DNA from: Gnetum montanum
Taxonomy: Eukaryota; Streptophyta; Gnetopsida; Gnetales; Gnetaceae
Direction of reading: 5' to 3'
Assembly: GCA_015680685.1 (NCBI GenBank)
Contig: MNCI01035767.1
Coordinates: 624,101-688,100, forward strand
Length of the DNA stretch: 64,000 nt
The translations under genes and the position numbers were made by a program. A model generated the notes under the pieces. That model ran no database searches, was not told where the DNA came from, and saw only the letters and a program-made list of their open reading frames with translations. This document shows positions 37,330-48,012 of the stretch, piece after piece (position 1 is the stretch's first letter; every line of letters starts with the position of its first letter).

Positions 37330-38330
37330 TTGTCTAGGATTGAAGGGTAGTAAATTATCATGGCACCAAAAGAAAAATTTGTATGTATGATTTAAGATAC
37401 TTCCCATAGTGTTTGAAACTTTGTACATTGGGGTACATGCATGGGCTTCCAATAAAGAATCTTATCACCCGATTGGAATTTAACTCTACCAATTTTTAGC
37501 TCATGACATTGTTTGGCATGTGCCTAATGCACTTCATTCATTAATAGCACTACTTGTCAATTTTTGTCTAGCATGTTTAGTGTCATTGAGAATTCCTTTT
37601 TTGTAAGACTTAGATTGAGGTTAAGCTCACAAGCTATTAATAGTATATGGATCTCAACTTGAATTGCAAGTTTTGGTAGTTTCTCATACATCAACTCATA
37701 GGGAGAATAATATATAGGAAGTTCCCAAGTTTATCAATAAGCCCATAGAGAATTGTTGATTTTTTTCTCCAGTCCTTCCTATATTTACTAATGGTCCATG
37801 TTAATATCCTGGTTATTTCCCTATTAGTAACTTTTGTTTTATCATTAGCTTAGTGGTGATAGGGAGTTGTTGATTTATGTTCCACCCCTAAGCATTGCAT
37901 TAATTGTTCAAAAGTAGCACCCATGAAATGACTTTCATTATCAGAAATAACTACCCTTAGCACATCAAACCTATTTACCACACTTTGTTGGACAAACTAT
38001 GATGTAGTAGAAGATGAACAATTGGTGATAGCTATAGGTTTAACTCATTTGGTGCAGTAGTCAACTACTGTAATGATGTATGCCTTTTCATTGGACATGA
38101 GGTTGATGGATTCCATGAAGTTTATGTCCCAAAGATCGAAAGGCTCTAGTGGTTGGATCCATAGTTGAGCCCTTTACATTTGTATGGTTATTCCTTCATC
38201 TCTTTGGCATTTCTCACATGAACAAAATAATTGATGTGCATCCTTGAAGATTATTAGCTAGGAATATGCTTGTCTAAACAAAGCTTGTAGCCTATTGAAG
38301 TTAGCAGGTTGTATTCTGCAATTAAACTCC
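37330..38330 (-). pseudogene. Integrase remnant, element VI
   Basis: Minus-strand translation gives VVDYCTK-VKPIAI, then VVISDNESHFMGATFEQLMQ, LGVEHKSTTPYHH and TNREITRIL, the catalytic core of a Ty3/gypsy integrase. The second catalytic Asp (S-D-N-E) is kept; the Glu position reads Lys (A-N-D-K-T-K-V-T-N). The C-terminal part continues with KIGRVKFQSGDKILY. It differs from the integrases of IV and V (SDNE versus TKNG or TNNE), so it is another lineage. Stops interrupt it. Confidence 0.75.
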
Positions 38331-38429
38331 ATGATCTAAGTACTCCCCAACCACAATCATCAATAGCCTCTTATTGGTTTTTGCCTAAATTTGCAACTTC
38401 TTGATGTAAATGGTGTAAATAGTGGTATT

Positions 38430-39363
38430 TGACTTTTGGGGTAATAGGACTATGCTAAGAGTCTTTGGTGCTCAAGTAGATGTCAATTACTTCAAAATTC
38501 ATGCAAAATGCTAAAATGTATTTTAGGTGCTCAAGGTTGCTATGGTGGTATGGTTACAAAACATTTTCTAGAACCAAATGAAGTATTCAAGCTTGGCTTT
38601 TATAGGCTTTAATATTGTTGAATTTAGATTGCAAATTTTTTTCCATGATTTCTAACAAATTGATGTTATTTGTAGGTGTTGCAGGCCATAATCCCTAGTG
38701 TAGTTGACCATTTATGGCAAGTTTTGATACCCAAGGGCCATCAAAACCACACTAGATACTAAAAATAGTAAATAGAATTTTTTGAATATGTTGGCTTCAC
38801 CATAACTATGCTAGCTTGAAGAGCTACACTAGCATTGTTGGAATTTTTTGGGAAATGTGGTGACTATGTTGGTCATTGGAATACTACTAAAAATCTAAGA
38901 TGACTATGCTAGCCATGCTACTATTACTAGGAATTATAGCAACTATGCTAGGAATTTCTAGGAAATTGAAAACCCAACACCACCAATGCTAGCCTTACAA
39001 TATCCACGTTGGGTCTATACTAGAAATTGTTTGAAAATTAAAAAACCCAAAATCACCAATGTTGGATGTAGGTTGTTCCAGCGTAGTTGAGACTATACCC
39101 CCACAAAACCCATGAAAATGACAAATTCAATAGTTCCCAAGGCATTTTTAGCCATCCCAAGCCCACATATAGACATTACATTACTTTTCCCACTTGGGAA
39201 GTAACATAATAGCAACTTATGAGGCATTTTCTAGCTCCAAAAAGTTAAAGTATGTAAGATTGTAGCTCATAGGCCACAAACCTTACATTTACAATAAGAT
39301 ATTACCTCAAGTTGGATGGTGAAAGTTACATGTCAGAACATGAGTTTTCTAGCTGATATTTCA
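38430..39363 (-). mobile_element. LTR fragment (3' LTR of element V)
   Basis: The right part matches the 3' portion of LTR III (shared order: CCCATGAAAATGACAAATTC-like, then CCACATATAGACATTACA-like, CACTTGGGAA, and TGAGGCATTTT words). It ends at GATATTTCA, 39363, followed by a polypurine tract. The left edge is uncertain; homology fades near 38430. CTATGCTAG words at 38800-38960 replace the CCATGCTGGG words of LTR I-III. Confidence 0.6.
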
Positions 39364-39417
39364 TTGGCCTCTCTTTGTTGACGTTTCAAGGATTAACCCA
39401 AGAAACATCAACAAAGA
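39364..39417 (-). promoter_or_regulatory. Polypurine tract and conserved hairpin, element V
   Basis: Plus-strand TTGGCCTCTCTTTGTTGA next to the LTR is purine-rich on the minus strand. TCTTTGTTGACGTTTC (39372-39387) pairs with GAAACATCAACAAAGA (39402-39417) at 15 of 16 positions, loop 14 bases. Confidence 0.7.
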
Positions 39418-40409
39418 ATTCAAAACACCACTATGAACCCATCACCAATATTTCCTCTTGATTCTAGAGTGTAAAACCATGCCAAAGAGTGCTTTGTGAT
39501 AATGGGATAAGGTTATGATGAGGTGGTAAAAGTTGCAAGTTATATTTTTTTCACAAGGAGATGATCATGAGGATTAACAAGTTTCACATGTTGACATCAT
39601 GGCTACAATTATGGCAATGACATGTTTGACAATCAATAAGGCTTCATGCTTCATGCTCTGAAGTGTCGATTACTCAATAATGTTTTTGAGGAACCAACAC
39701 CTCACCCCCAAGGTTTATTTGATCATTAGGCTTCTCCCTTTGCATGTTTGAAGTCATTGGTTTATCTTTTGATCCTCATTGGCCATTGAGCTTCTTGGTA
39801 ATTTTCTTTCTCTTTGGGGGGNCCAAGAATATGTTTAATTTGATTTTCCAGTTGAATGAAATGTATTACATTCAATAGACTTAATGATGGAGCATGACAA
39901 AGGAGATATCAAATTCCCATAATGCATGAGTGTCAAACATAGGTTACCATTGTCATATAGGATAAGGAAGGCCATAATCAAGCTATGGGTTCAAGCTTAA
40001 GGAGAGGTAATAGTAGTGAAATCGAATAAGCACTCTTGGCATGGTAGGACAAGCTAACTAAATCTTATGTATCAAGTTCACGTGGTAACTTGCTATTATA
40101 ATGAGTTGCATCTTTTTGATGACCTCTAGCTTTATCCTACAAACACAACTCCAATAGAATAAAAAAAAAGATAAAGAAAACATGTTATCACAATACAATG
40201 CATAGGGCTATATGAAAGAACTAGGAAACTAAGCCACCGAAGGTCATAATCGTTACATCCAAAAGGAATTTGTGTATTGTACTATAGCTATTACAAATTT
40301 TTTTTAGTTCATTTGTTGTGCAAAAAGAGGTAAAGAAAAGAATGTTGGCTTTCTTATTATTGGTCACTATGGTTGTGTATGTCAATGTTAGTACCTACCA
40401 AGAAAATGT
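39418..40409. other. 3' untranslated region of element V
   Basis: No ORF or known motif seen. A single undetermined base is at 39822 after a run of Gs, so local assembly is imperfect here. Confidence 0.45.
39822..39822. other. Undetermined base
   Basis: A single n after a G run. A second one is at 47283 inside the solo LTR. Both are assembly ambiguities. Confidence 0.95.
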
Positions 40410-41480
40410 GTTAGATGTAATAAGGTTTTAGATAGGAATGATTGACCAAATTGGCCAATTCATTCCCATACATGTCTTCTCTCTTGAAGGTTCTATTGTC
40501 ATAACCCTTAGTGATCAAGAATGTCCTTCCCAGTTGGCTAAGCATTTTTCTGCATGTTCATGGATAGCCTTGAGAACAAACTCTCCCTTCTTGATCTATT
40601 TTTTATTTAGGCCATGGCAATGTTGTTGTTTCTACCTCTACTGGTATCACTCGATGTGAGTAAGCATTCATACTTGTTACTCTTCCACCAAGTCTAGGTC
40701 CATGGTATGCAACTCCTTATTTTATTCATTGTTGATGAAATTTAATAGAGCCACTCAAATGGATGGGACCTATAATTCAAGAGGCAAAATAGATTTAGAA
40801 TCACAAACCAAGCTATATGGAGTTACACTAGTTGTAGTGTGATAGGTTGTTCAATAGGCCCACAATGCATGGACAAGACCCTCATGCCACTTACATCTAT
40901 TATTGCTCAGCATCTTTTTTTAGCAAGTTTATGATGGCCTTATTATTAGCTTCATCTTTCCCATTGGCTTAAGGATAGTACAATGACAAAAGGAATGTTT
41001 AATGCCTAGGTCTTGACAAAAGGCTTTCATTTATTGCCTACTAAACTATGGTTCATTATTTGTGACTATGTTCATAAGTATGCCAAAATGAGCTACTATG
41101 TTGTCAAGTATAAATCTAAAAAATTATTGAGACATTATCTTCCTTAAGGTAATAGCTTCAATCCACTTTTTGAACTATTCAATTACAACAATGATGAACT
41201 TATTCCCTACAGAAGACTTAAGGGTTATAGTTCCAATGATATCCAACCCCCCATCATTGAAATGGTCAAGTTATCTAAGTAGCGTGTAACTCAATTGGTG
41301 GAACATGTATTAGGTTACAATGTCATTGACAAGTGTCATAGGTCTTAACCTTTTGTAGGTAATCATTTTCCATATAAGGCCAGTAATAGCCTAGCCATCT
41401 AATCTTAGCATTCATGGCTCTAGGTCCTATATTTCCTCCACATATACCATCATGAACTTGCTCAAGGACTATGTGGGCTT
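40410..41480 (-). pseudogene. Integrase remnant, element V
   Basis: Minus-strand reading from 41480: zinc-binding region with VHDGICGGNIGPRAMNAKI, GYYWPYM and Y-D-T-C-Q; core with GLDIIGTI, KKWIEAITLRK, VTNNEP (catalytic Asp replaced by Asn) and DLGIKHSF; C-terminus with VLKAIHEHAEKCLANWEG, and the YLKPYYI end near 40410. Closely related to the integrase of element IV and the stub of element II. Numerous stops. Confidence 0.75.
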
Positions 41481-41556
41481 TGATTTTTCCTAAGCACACT
41501 AATAATACATCATCATAAGACCATCGACATAATTTGTTATTAGCTATAATGACATA

Positions 41557-42433
41557 CTATTTTGATCTTTTATGTATAGCATTATTTTGAGAAATAGTTA
41601 GGCCTTGTGGAGATTCACCATGCATGAGGTAAAACTTAATATCATCATACCATTCCCTTGGAGGGGAAATATTGATGGAAGCCACAAAGTTGTCCTTAGT
41701 GTTTTGTGTAATGGGAATAGCATAGTTCATGATTAAGATAGGTAACTTACTAAACACATTAGGTGTCACACTAAGAGCTAAGGTTGCAATGGCATTGACT
41801 AGTGTGTTCTCGGTTCAGGGTACATGTTCTATACTAACATTTATAAATTGTTGCATAAATTTCTTTCCTAAGTCATATTTAAGGTTGCAAATGTTTGGCC
41901 TTACATGCATAAACCTCTATTACTTGGTTAACCACAAGTTGTGAATCACCTTTAGTCATTAGACATTTGATTCCTTGGTTATGGGCTACCATCATTCCCT
42001 TGATCAATCCTTCATACTCTACCACATTGTTAGTGCATGGGAATTTGAAATGATATGTGAAGGATTGAATTTCACTAGATGGAAGTGTCAGGATGGCAAT
42101 AGCATTGGCCCCATGGGCAATTGAGGCTTCATAAAATTGCATAACTACATAGGTACTTTGCTAACAATGTTAACATTCTCATCAGGGAATTTGAGATCTA
42201 TGGCTACATGGTCTTCTATCGATGAAGTAGTAAGTTGTGCGCCTATTTCTTGGCCTTTTGTTGATGCTGGAGAGATGTAATGAAGGTTAAATTTGGTTGT
42301 TATGGCTTTTCAACAAGTGATACAACTACTCTCATATATATTGGTTTTTATTTCTCTAAGTACCTTATCCTTATAGATGACATTGGCTTGGCCTAAATAG
42401 GTAGTATCTCCACTTCTTTAATGAGAAGACTAT
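41557..42433 (-). pseudogene. RNase H region, element V (truncated)
   Basis: The minus frame at 42142-41879 matches the archaeal-type second RNase H: FPCTNNVVEYEGLIKG and KGDSQLVVNQ are clear, while the first catalytic segment reads FYEAS instead of YFDGAS. The linker at 41769-41557 (EWYDDIKFYLMHGES) matches element IV. Sequence up to 42433 is the end of the first RNase H and connection. It is cut by the element IV LTR. Confidence 0.7.
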
Positions 42434-42974
42434 TGTACTAACCTAAATCGTCGGTGTAAGGTTGGAAGGGAAAACAAACACTGAAAGATTGTTGGGTAGA
42501 CACAATTGACCCTGCCTTCACCTGAGGGCAAGCTGGAAAAAGAAACAAAGGTAGAGTGCCTTGGATGGTCTGCACGCAAATCAACCAAGGAATTCCCCAA
42601 GCGTAAACTACGGCTATGCTGGGGTTATCATAACTAATGTTTGAAATGTAAATAGTGACATACAAAATGCAAACAGATTATACGTAGAACAGTATTGCAA
42701 ACAAAACGTAAACTGAATGTAAAACAAAGTAAACAATATAATGGCTAGCAAAATGAATTGTATTGTATTGCATAGAAAATATGTGCACCAATCAAAGCGT
42801 AGTTGCACGTGTAGATGGCAAGTCAAGTGCCAAACCCTGGGGTGATGTGATGTGTTTCAGAAGTGCTTGGATGCTAGGAGTCAAGTGTGCCCAAGTGCCC
42901 AAGGATTGCTGGTCTAAGTTTCCTAAGCCATCAACCTTCAAAATTTTCATCCCCATTTATGTGAATTGATAGGG

Positions 42975-42983
42975 TATTTATAG
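42975..42983 (-). promoter_or_regulatory. TATA box of the element IV 3' LTR
   Basis: The minus strand reads CCCTATAAATACCC around this site, identical at 63204-63212 in the other LTR. Transcription of the element would start about 30 bp downstream (near 42945), giving an R-U5 part of roughly 510 bp. Confidence 0.7.
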
Positions 42984-43395
42984 GGTTTGGCTAGGCTTTG
43001 GTGCGGAATTCATGAATGGAATCAACGCTGAGAATTTAGAGGAAAACGGATCTAGTGACACATGTTCGATGGACAACTATATGTGAGTTGGACATGTGTG
43101 GGCAAGCTACGTTCTTAACCAGGTTCATTGTATCTTACAGCATGTGTCAACTTACTTATGCTCATGGAAACAAATACAATTCAGAGTGTAAGAGCTTAAC
43201 AAGCTCATAGATGAAAATTTACATTGAAATGATAATGCACAACAAGAGAATTTGACTCTGGCTCACTTGAATCTTCTCGATCTCTGAATTGACTATTGTA
43301 GGATGTCGATCTAAATGGCTTTGTGGCTGTTTGAGGCATCTTTGCTTGACCATGACTTCCAGCATGAGTTGATTTTGTCTTGGCATGTCCTTAGC

Positions 43396-43480
43396 ATGCT
43401 CACACTACACTCACACTACACTCACACTGCACTCCCACTACACTCACACTGCACTCATGCTGCTAGCGTGACCTGAGCGT
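43396..43480 (-). repeat. TCACACT-rich tandem tract in U3
   Basis: About seven copies of a 10-13 bp unit of type ACACTCACACT, ending in GCTGCTAGCGTGACC. The partner LTR (near 63636-63690) has only about four copies, so the tract has changed length since insertion. The unit is the reverse complement of the AGTGTGAG/AGCGTGAG word used elsewhere in element IV. Confidence 0.7.
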
Positions 43481-43642
43481 GAGTGAGTCAAAATGACATA
43501 CTTTCCACCAAATTTTGATTTTTTGAAGCCTATTTCTTGAGTGAAACTGCTGACTATGTGGTTGACCTTACAAATGATCTAAAAATCAAAAATTAATCCT
43601 GACGTGACTTTTTTTACACCACTTTTGGGTAGCTCACGCTAG

Positions 43643-43663
43643 ACTCACGCTGTGAGCGTGAGT
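43643..43663. repeat. Perfect 9-bp-arm palindrome built from the AGCGTGAG word
   Basis: ACTCACGCT (43643-43651), a 3-base spacer, then AGCGTGAGT (43655-43663). It could form a tight hairpin or be a dyad protein site. The 5' LTR copy near 63870-63893 is imperfect. Confidence 0.75.
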
Positions 43664-44159
43664 ACAGCATGACTACATCGTGAGTTGCAAAAAGTTGTAG
43701 TTTTTAGACCTAAAATTTGGAATTATAGAGGCTGAAATGTGAGTTGTCAACAATGAATCCTGAGGATGACTTGCACCTTGGAAATCAGATCATTTTGATT
43801 CAGTTTTGGGCTCTGAAAGTTGCTCATGTTGTACTCATGCTGCCAACATGACCTTAATGTGAGTGTCAAAATGCGAACACTTTTTGACCTAAAATTTGAA
43901 TCCCTAAATGCTAAAACTTTGAACTAGGCACAATAGTAACCCTTGAGAATGCCTTGCACCCTCAGAATAAGCCATCTTTGACTTGATTCTGATGCCATTT
44001 GGAATTGCTCACCCTAAGGGCAAGCTAGCTTGACAACGTGAGCAAGCTGGCTTGAGCAAGTTGGGCGTGAGTTCCATGCCTTAGTCAAATTTTTGCTTCC
44101 CAAAATCTAAAAGGATCATTCTCATTTCAAAGTGTTAGGAAAAAATTAGTGGTATTTCA

Positions 44160-44214
44160 TTGGTCCCTCTTTGTTGAAATCTAAAGGAATCCACTTGAGA
44201 GGCATCAACAAAGA
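44160..44214 (-). promoter_or_regulatory. Polypurine tract and conserved hairpin, element IV
   Basis: TTGGTCCCTCTTTGTTGA follows the LTR; the minus strand is the purine-rich primer site for plus-strand synthesis. TCTTTGTTGA (44168-44177) pairs perfectly with TCAACAAAGA (44205-44214), loop 27 bases. The same arrangement occurs in elements V and II. Confidence 0.75.
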
Positions 44215-44737
44215 AGTGCAAAACACCATGAACAACCAGGTACCAAGCATTATCCGTCGGCCCTTGGCTGGATGTCATCGCATCGCTTTCAAAAGTACAT
44301 GGGATTGGGAAAATGTAGTTCAAGATGCAAGGGGATTGGTTGTAACTAGGGGAAACCAAGAATTGATCAAGGGATATAATTACTACCAGAGTTGTGGGAG
44401 AGGAATGCTCTCACATGAATGAGCTATATCTTTGGTCCTTGTCGGTAGCTATTTTTTAGCAGACTTGGAGCCAAGACATAGGAGGTGCTTTCTTTGGAGA
44501 AATGGGACTCTTAGAGAGTGTTTATAGGGCTTGTTGTAAATAGCCAAAGCCACACGATGATGTGCAACATGGTCTCTTTGAGACACGGGTGTAACTATTT
44601 TCTAAGATAATTGCCCTCTCACCTGGGGCTTGTATGAGAATAGCCAATAGTCTTTGGTTTATGATGTCAACGGGATCATGGAGACCTTTTCCATGCATTT
44701 TTCTCTTTGACCTTTTTTTTCATTTTCTTTATGTTTG
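44215..44737. other. 3' untranslated region of element IV, left part
   Basis: No convincing gene. A plus-strand open frame at 44171-44422 is not conserved in element V at the same place. A pyrimidine-rich tract at the right end continues after the solo LTR (47411 on), showing that the two parts were once joined. Confidence 0.45.
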
Positions 44738-45279
44738 TGTTGGCACATTTGGCCATTTCATGGAATAGTAAGACTCATCGTAAACATTATTGTAAGAGTG
44801 GGAGAATGTAAATGTGTTATTTCATACCATTGGCATGGGATCTAGGGGTGACAATTGAACTTGGGTCTATCCTCGAAAATATGAGTGGCTTGGGGTTATA
44901 AATGAGGCCAAAAGTACTAGCATTGATTTGTAGAAATACCTCTCACTCAATGTTGTAATTTCCTACCTTCCTAATTTTTGGCACATTTAGGCCATTTAAT
45001 GGAGCAATGAAGGTCATTACTAAGAAAAATTTGAATCAACATGAAGGTTATAAATTTTCTCTATGGAAAATAAGATTCATAAGCATGCAAATATAATCAT
45101 GATGTGCTTTCACGTGATTGAGTGCATAAGAAACTATCACTATCATGATATTGTCCATTATGGTAGGGCAAAAAAAAGGGTTACCATCCTTGGAGAACAT
45201 TTCATGGGTGTCCATTATTGCTTACTCCATAATTGATTTAGGACTCAGCATAGCAAAAGCAAGGGTGGCCCAAAATGAT

Positions 45280-45980
45280 GTATTGGTGGAGAAACCACTA
45301 AAACAGGAACAACCAGCAGAATCAACGCGGCCAACTAAATGGGAACCAATTTCAAAATCGACCAGAAACCCTGATAAGAACAGAGAACAAAGTCTTAGCC
45401 GAAATCAGGTGCCAGGGCCTGGATCATGGTGTGAGCGGTGGCGACGTCTTCATCAAGAAGAATGTCCCAATCGTCATCCCAGCAGATGAAAAGCTCAATT
45501 CCACGCTCCCATCTTCGAATCTCATCATGGTCGCCATTGGACTCTGCTGCACGATGCTCATCTTCACACCTGGCATCACGTCCACAGGCATGAATTCCCG
45601 TGATTTGGCTAGAGAACATATCGTGCATGCTGCCTTTGATTTTTCTGCATCTACACTGTCCACCATTATTGTACCTGCCAAGCTTTACTACTGCTACTGC
45701 TACTTGGAATAATTACAACTGTAGCAACCATTTCATGAAAATGTTGGCTCCATGCCCATGTCAACTCCTGCGGTTGCGGTTTCGACAAAGCCGTTGCCGG
45801 AGACAGAGATGGCACTTCACAGCCACTACCGATGACAATGATTATGGTGGTGGCAGTTCATGGCCATTAGAGTCAAATGGAAAGACAACAAATAGGAAGA
45901 GGTTTAGCAGCCACAGTTGCAAGACAGGCCGTTTCTGAGCTGGAGCATGGACATGGACATGGACGTTGATGTTGCCGACA
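45280..45980. other. GC-richer block with open frames on both strands, inside the solo LTR
   Basis: Clearly richer in G, C and CpG than its surroundings and open in several frames: minus 45424-45681 (contains SREFMPVDVMPGVKMSIV), plus 45431-45712 (contains GGDVFIKKNVPIVIP) and plus 45600-45938. I do not recognise any of these proteins. It could be a captured host gene fragment or simply U3 DNA of this LTR family. I cannot choose a strand. Confidence 0.3.
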
Positions 45981-46260
45981 TTTCAGGCATTTTTCCTTAC
46001 ACCAATAAGGGAGCCACCAATCATTCTTAATTTATCATTGGTCATGCGAAGCCTCATCACCTGGTGGCATAACCAATAGGATATAAACATTTTAATCAAA
46101 TTTAATTTGATTTTTTTTTCTTTGTTTACGAAAAAAACAAAGGGTATATTGTTATTATTCCAAAAGGAAGGAAAAGTTATAGGACAATTGTTCAATGTTA
46201 TATGTGTATGGAACAAGTGTCCTTTGCAATTTTTAAATATCATGGTGGTGATAGCTTCCC

Positions 46261-46431
46261 TTGGTGGTTACAACTAAATTTTAATTTCCCATGGTACTTA
46301 TAACCACCAAGTAGACCACTTTGTAACTAAATAGAACACTTAGGAACCATAGCTTCTTAATCTTTGAAGTGGTTGTAACTACATGACACTTGTCAGCTGT
46401 AGCTTTTTATCTCCATAGTGGTTATAACCAC
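46261..46431. promoter_or_regulatory. Clustered GGTGGTTA / TAACCACC sites upstream of the solo-LTR TATA box
   Basis: TTGGTGGTTA (46261-46270) and its exact complement TAACCACCAA (46301-46310), a GTGGTTGTAACTAC copy near 46370, and a perfect 14-bp palindrome GTGGTTATAACCAC (46418-46431) lie 115-285 bp upstream of the TATA box. The layout is enhancer-like. AACCACC resembles plant MYB AC-type sites; that assignment is inference. Confidence 0.45.
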
Positions 46432-46545
46432 CCAAAATAGTTACAACTTGCTAACTTATTGGGCAAGTAATCTCCTAACTTGTTGGGCAAATTACTTCGG
46501 AGAGAAGTTAGCAAAGATATTTTGAATGTAACTACCTTTTGAACC

Positions 46546-46556
46546 CTATAAAAAGG
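46546..46556 (+). promoter_or_regulatory. TATA box of the solo LTR
   Basis: CTATAAAAAGG in the context GAACCCTATAAAAAGGCTTC, a strong plant TATA box about 1.8 kb into the LTR and 0.85 kb from its end, as expected for a U3/R boundary. Confidence 0.7.
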
Positions 46557-47410
46557 CTTCAGGGGGAGCTCTCACTGGGAGACACACTTGGAGTCACACA
46601 TTGTGAAAGATTGCTTGTAAGATGGCTTGCTAAAGAAAATATTTCAACCTCTTTGTCATAGTCCTGTGAGTTATGCTTATTGGTTTTTATCTTGTTTAAA
46701 TTTTTTAGCTAGTGGTTTAGATAGTATCATCCTTGGCAAGTAATTTTGGGATTTTTAGATTGCTCTTATTGTTCAGGTTGCCTGATAGAAATTTTCTGTT
46801 AAAATTTGTCCATAGAAGCGCTTGTGTTTGAAAGCCTTAAGAGCATTTTAGTAGTAGATTTTATTATTGTACAATGTATAAGAACCGCTATTGGGATTTT
46901 TGTCAGAGAGCCTCTACTTGTAGTTATGCCGTTGAACGATTCAATAGTCAAGAGGGTTCAGAAAATATTTGGTATTTTGATGGGACCAGAATAGCTTCTT
47001 TTTATCTTTAAAGTGAATCTCTGTGGTATTTCAATCAAAAATTGTCAAGTCTTTTGAAGGTTCTATTGAATTCAATTGTTGACATTTATTATCTAGCCAA
47101 AATGGAGTCTCATACATGATAGTTTACGTAGCAATTTTTTGGTAGCATAGTAGGATTGTCTTGAAGAAATTTCTTATTTGAGCCTTGGAAGTTTGAACAA
47201 TTCGTAGTTATTGAATTTTGGATAGCTTTATTGCAAAGTGTTTACTCGTATCATTTTACCTTGTTTAAATATTTGAGGTCTTNTTCACATTAACTACTGA
47301 TTCTATTTGGAGGTCTCTGGGCCTTGGTGTTGCTAGAGACCAGCAAGCACCTAAATCCTGTTCAAGGATACTCATTGGCGGTCGCGTCCCAAACGGTCGC
47401 CAACAGTTTG

Positions 47411-48012
47411 TTTCTTCTTCTTCTTTTTTCTTTTATTTTTTTTCTTTTGTGGTCTTTTTGAAAGAGATTTATTTTAGTATTGTGCTCATGTTCGAGTGCT
47501 TGCATTTTGTATCATGTATCGTATACTATGTTTTGCGTTGCAACTGCTTAGAGAGTCACAGTGTGTAACAGTGTATCAAGAGCTTTGAGGTGAGTAGGAT
47601 ACAATGTATCTTGGGGATGTAATTGAATAGGATAAAGGAGAATGATGGGAAAATAGGGAGTGTATCAAGAGTCGGGAATGTACTTATGAATGGATTGATT
47701 AACCCAGTTACGTGTGTTAGGAAGAATGTGATACTTTGTCGTCATGATGAAGTGCATCTATGCATGAACACCTCAGGCGTGTCATCCTACAAACACAACT
47801 TCAAGAAGACAAGAAAAAACACAAATAAATCGATTAACTAAGCACTTTAAACAAGGAGATGGAGCCACCACGTGCAATTTAAAAGCAGATAGAATCATGA
47901 ACAACATCAGCTTCATTAGGGTCCACGAGACAAATTATGCAAAAAGTCTTTGTGGAACATGTACAGCTAATTGCAGCAACACATCTTTTCAATTTTTTTC
48001 CTAGTCGTCAAT
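47411..48012. other. 3' untranslated region of element IV, right part
   Basis: Continues the pyrimidine-rich tract (TTTCTTCTTCTTC) interrupted by the solo LTR. A plus-strand open frame at 47623-47841 has no visible relative; I do not call it a gene. Confidence 0.45.

Larger units (their letters stand above)
33455..38430 (-). mobile_element. Element VI: fragment of a different gypsy element
   Basis: Holds an integrase remnant (37330-38330) and, downstream on the same strand, a long decayed ORF (35230-33455). An ORF behind integrase in sense orientation is the layout of Athila-type elements, but I cannot prove the lineage. It is bounded by LTR III on the left and an LTR fragment on the right, so two later insertions flank it. 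Confidence 0.5.
38430..42433 (-). mobile_element. Element V: 3' end of a Tat-like element, split by element IV
   Basis: Minus-strand order from the right: RNase H pieces, integrase, 3' untranslated region, polypurine tract, LTR. At 42433 the RNase H region stops abruptly at the TG of element IV's LTR; the sequence up to that point matches 50520-50750 of element IV. The remainder of V should lie beyond the right end of element IV, outside the window. Confidence 0.75.
42434..44159 (-). mobile_element. 3' LTR of element IV
   Basis: 1726 bp, TGTACTAACC at the left edge and GGTATTTCA at the right (TG...CA). It aligns from end to end with 62662-64000; by eye about 12-13% of positions differ in the first 350 bp, mostly transitions, so insertion is old. 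It holds a TATA box (42975-42983), a TCACACT-rich tract (43396-43480) and a perfect palindrome (43643-43663). Open frames at 42438-42969 on either strand are LTR sequence, not genes. Confidence 0.9.
44738..47405 (+). mobile_element. Solo LTR of an unrelated retrotransposon
   Basis: 2668 bp bounded by perfect 7-bp inverted ends TGTTGGC (44738-44744) and GCCAACA (47399-47405) and by a 5-bp target duplication GTTTG (44733-44737 and 47406-47410). A TATA box at 46546-46556 gives plus orientation. No internal region, primer site or second LTR is present, so it is best read as a solo LTR left by LTR-LTR recombination after insertion in element IV. The intact ends and duplication suggest it is younger than its host. 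One undetermined base lies at 47283. Confidence 0.85.

Noticed and set aside
44738-47405. DNA transposon with 7-bp terminal inverted repeats
   Set aside because: Ends are TG...CA with a 5-bp duplication, a TATA box is suitably placed, and no transposase is present; a solo LTR explains all of this.
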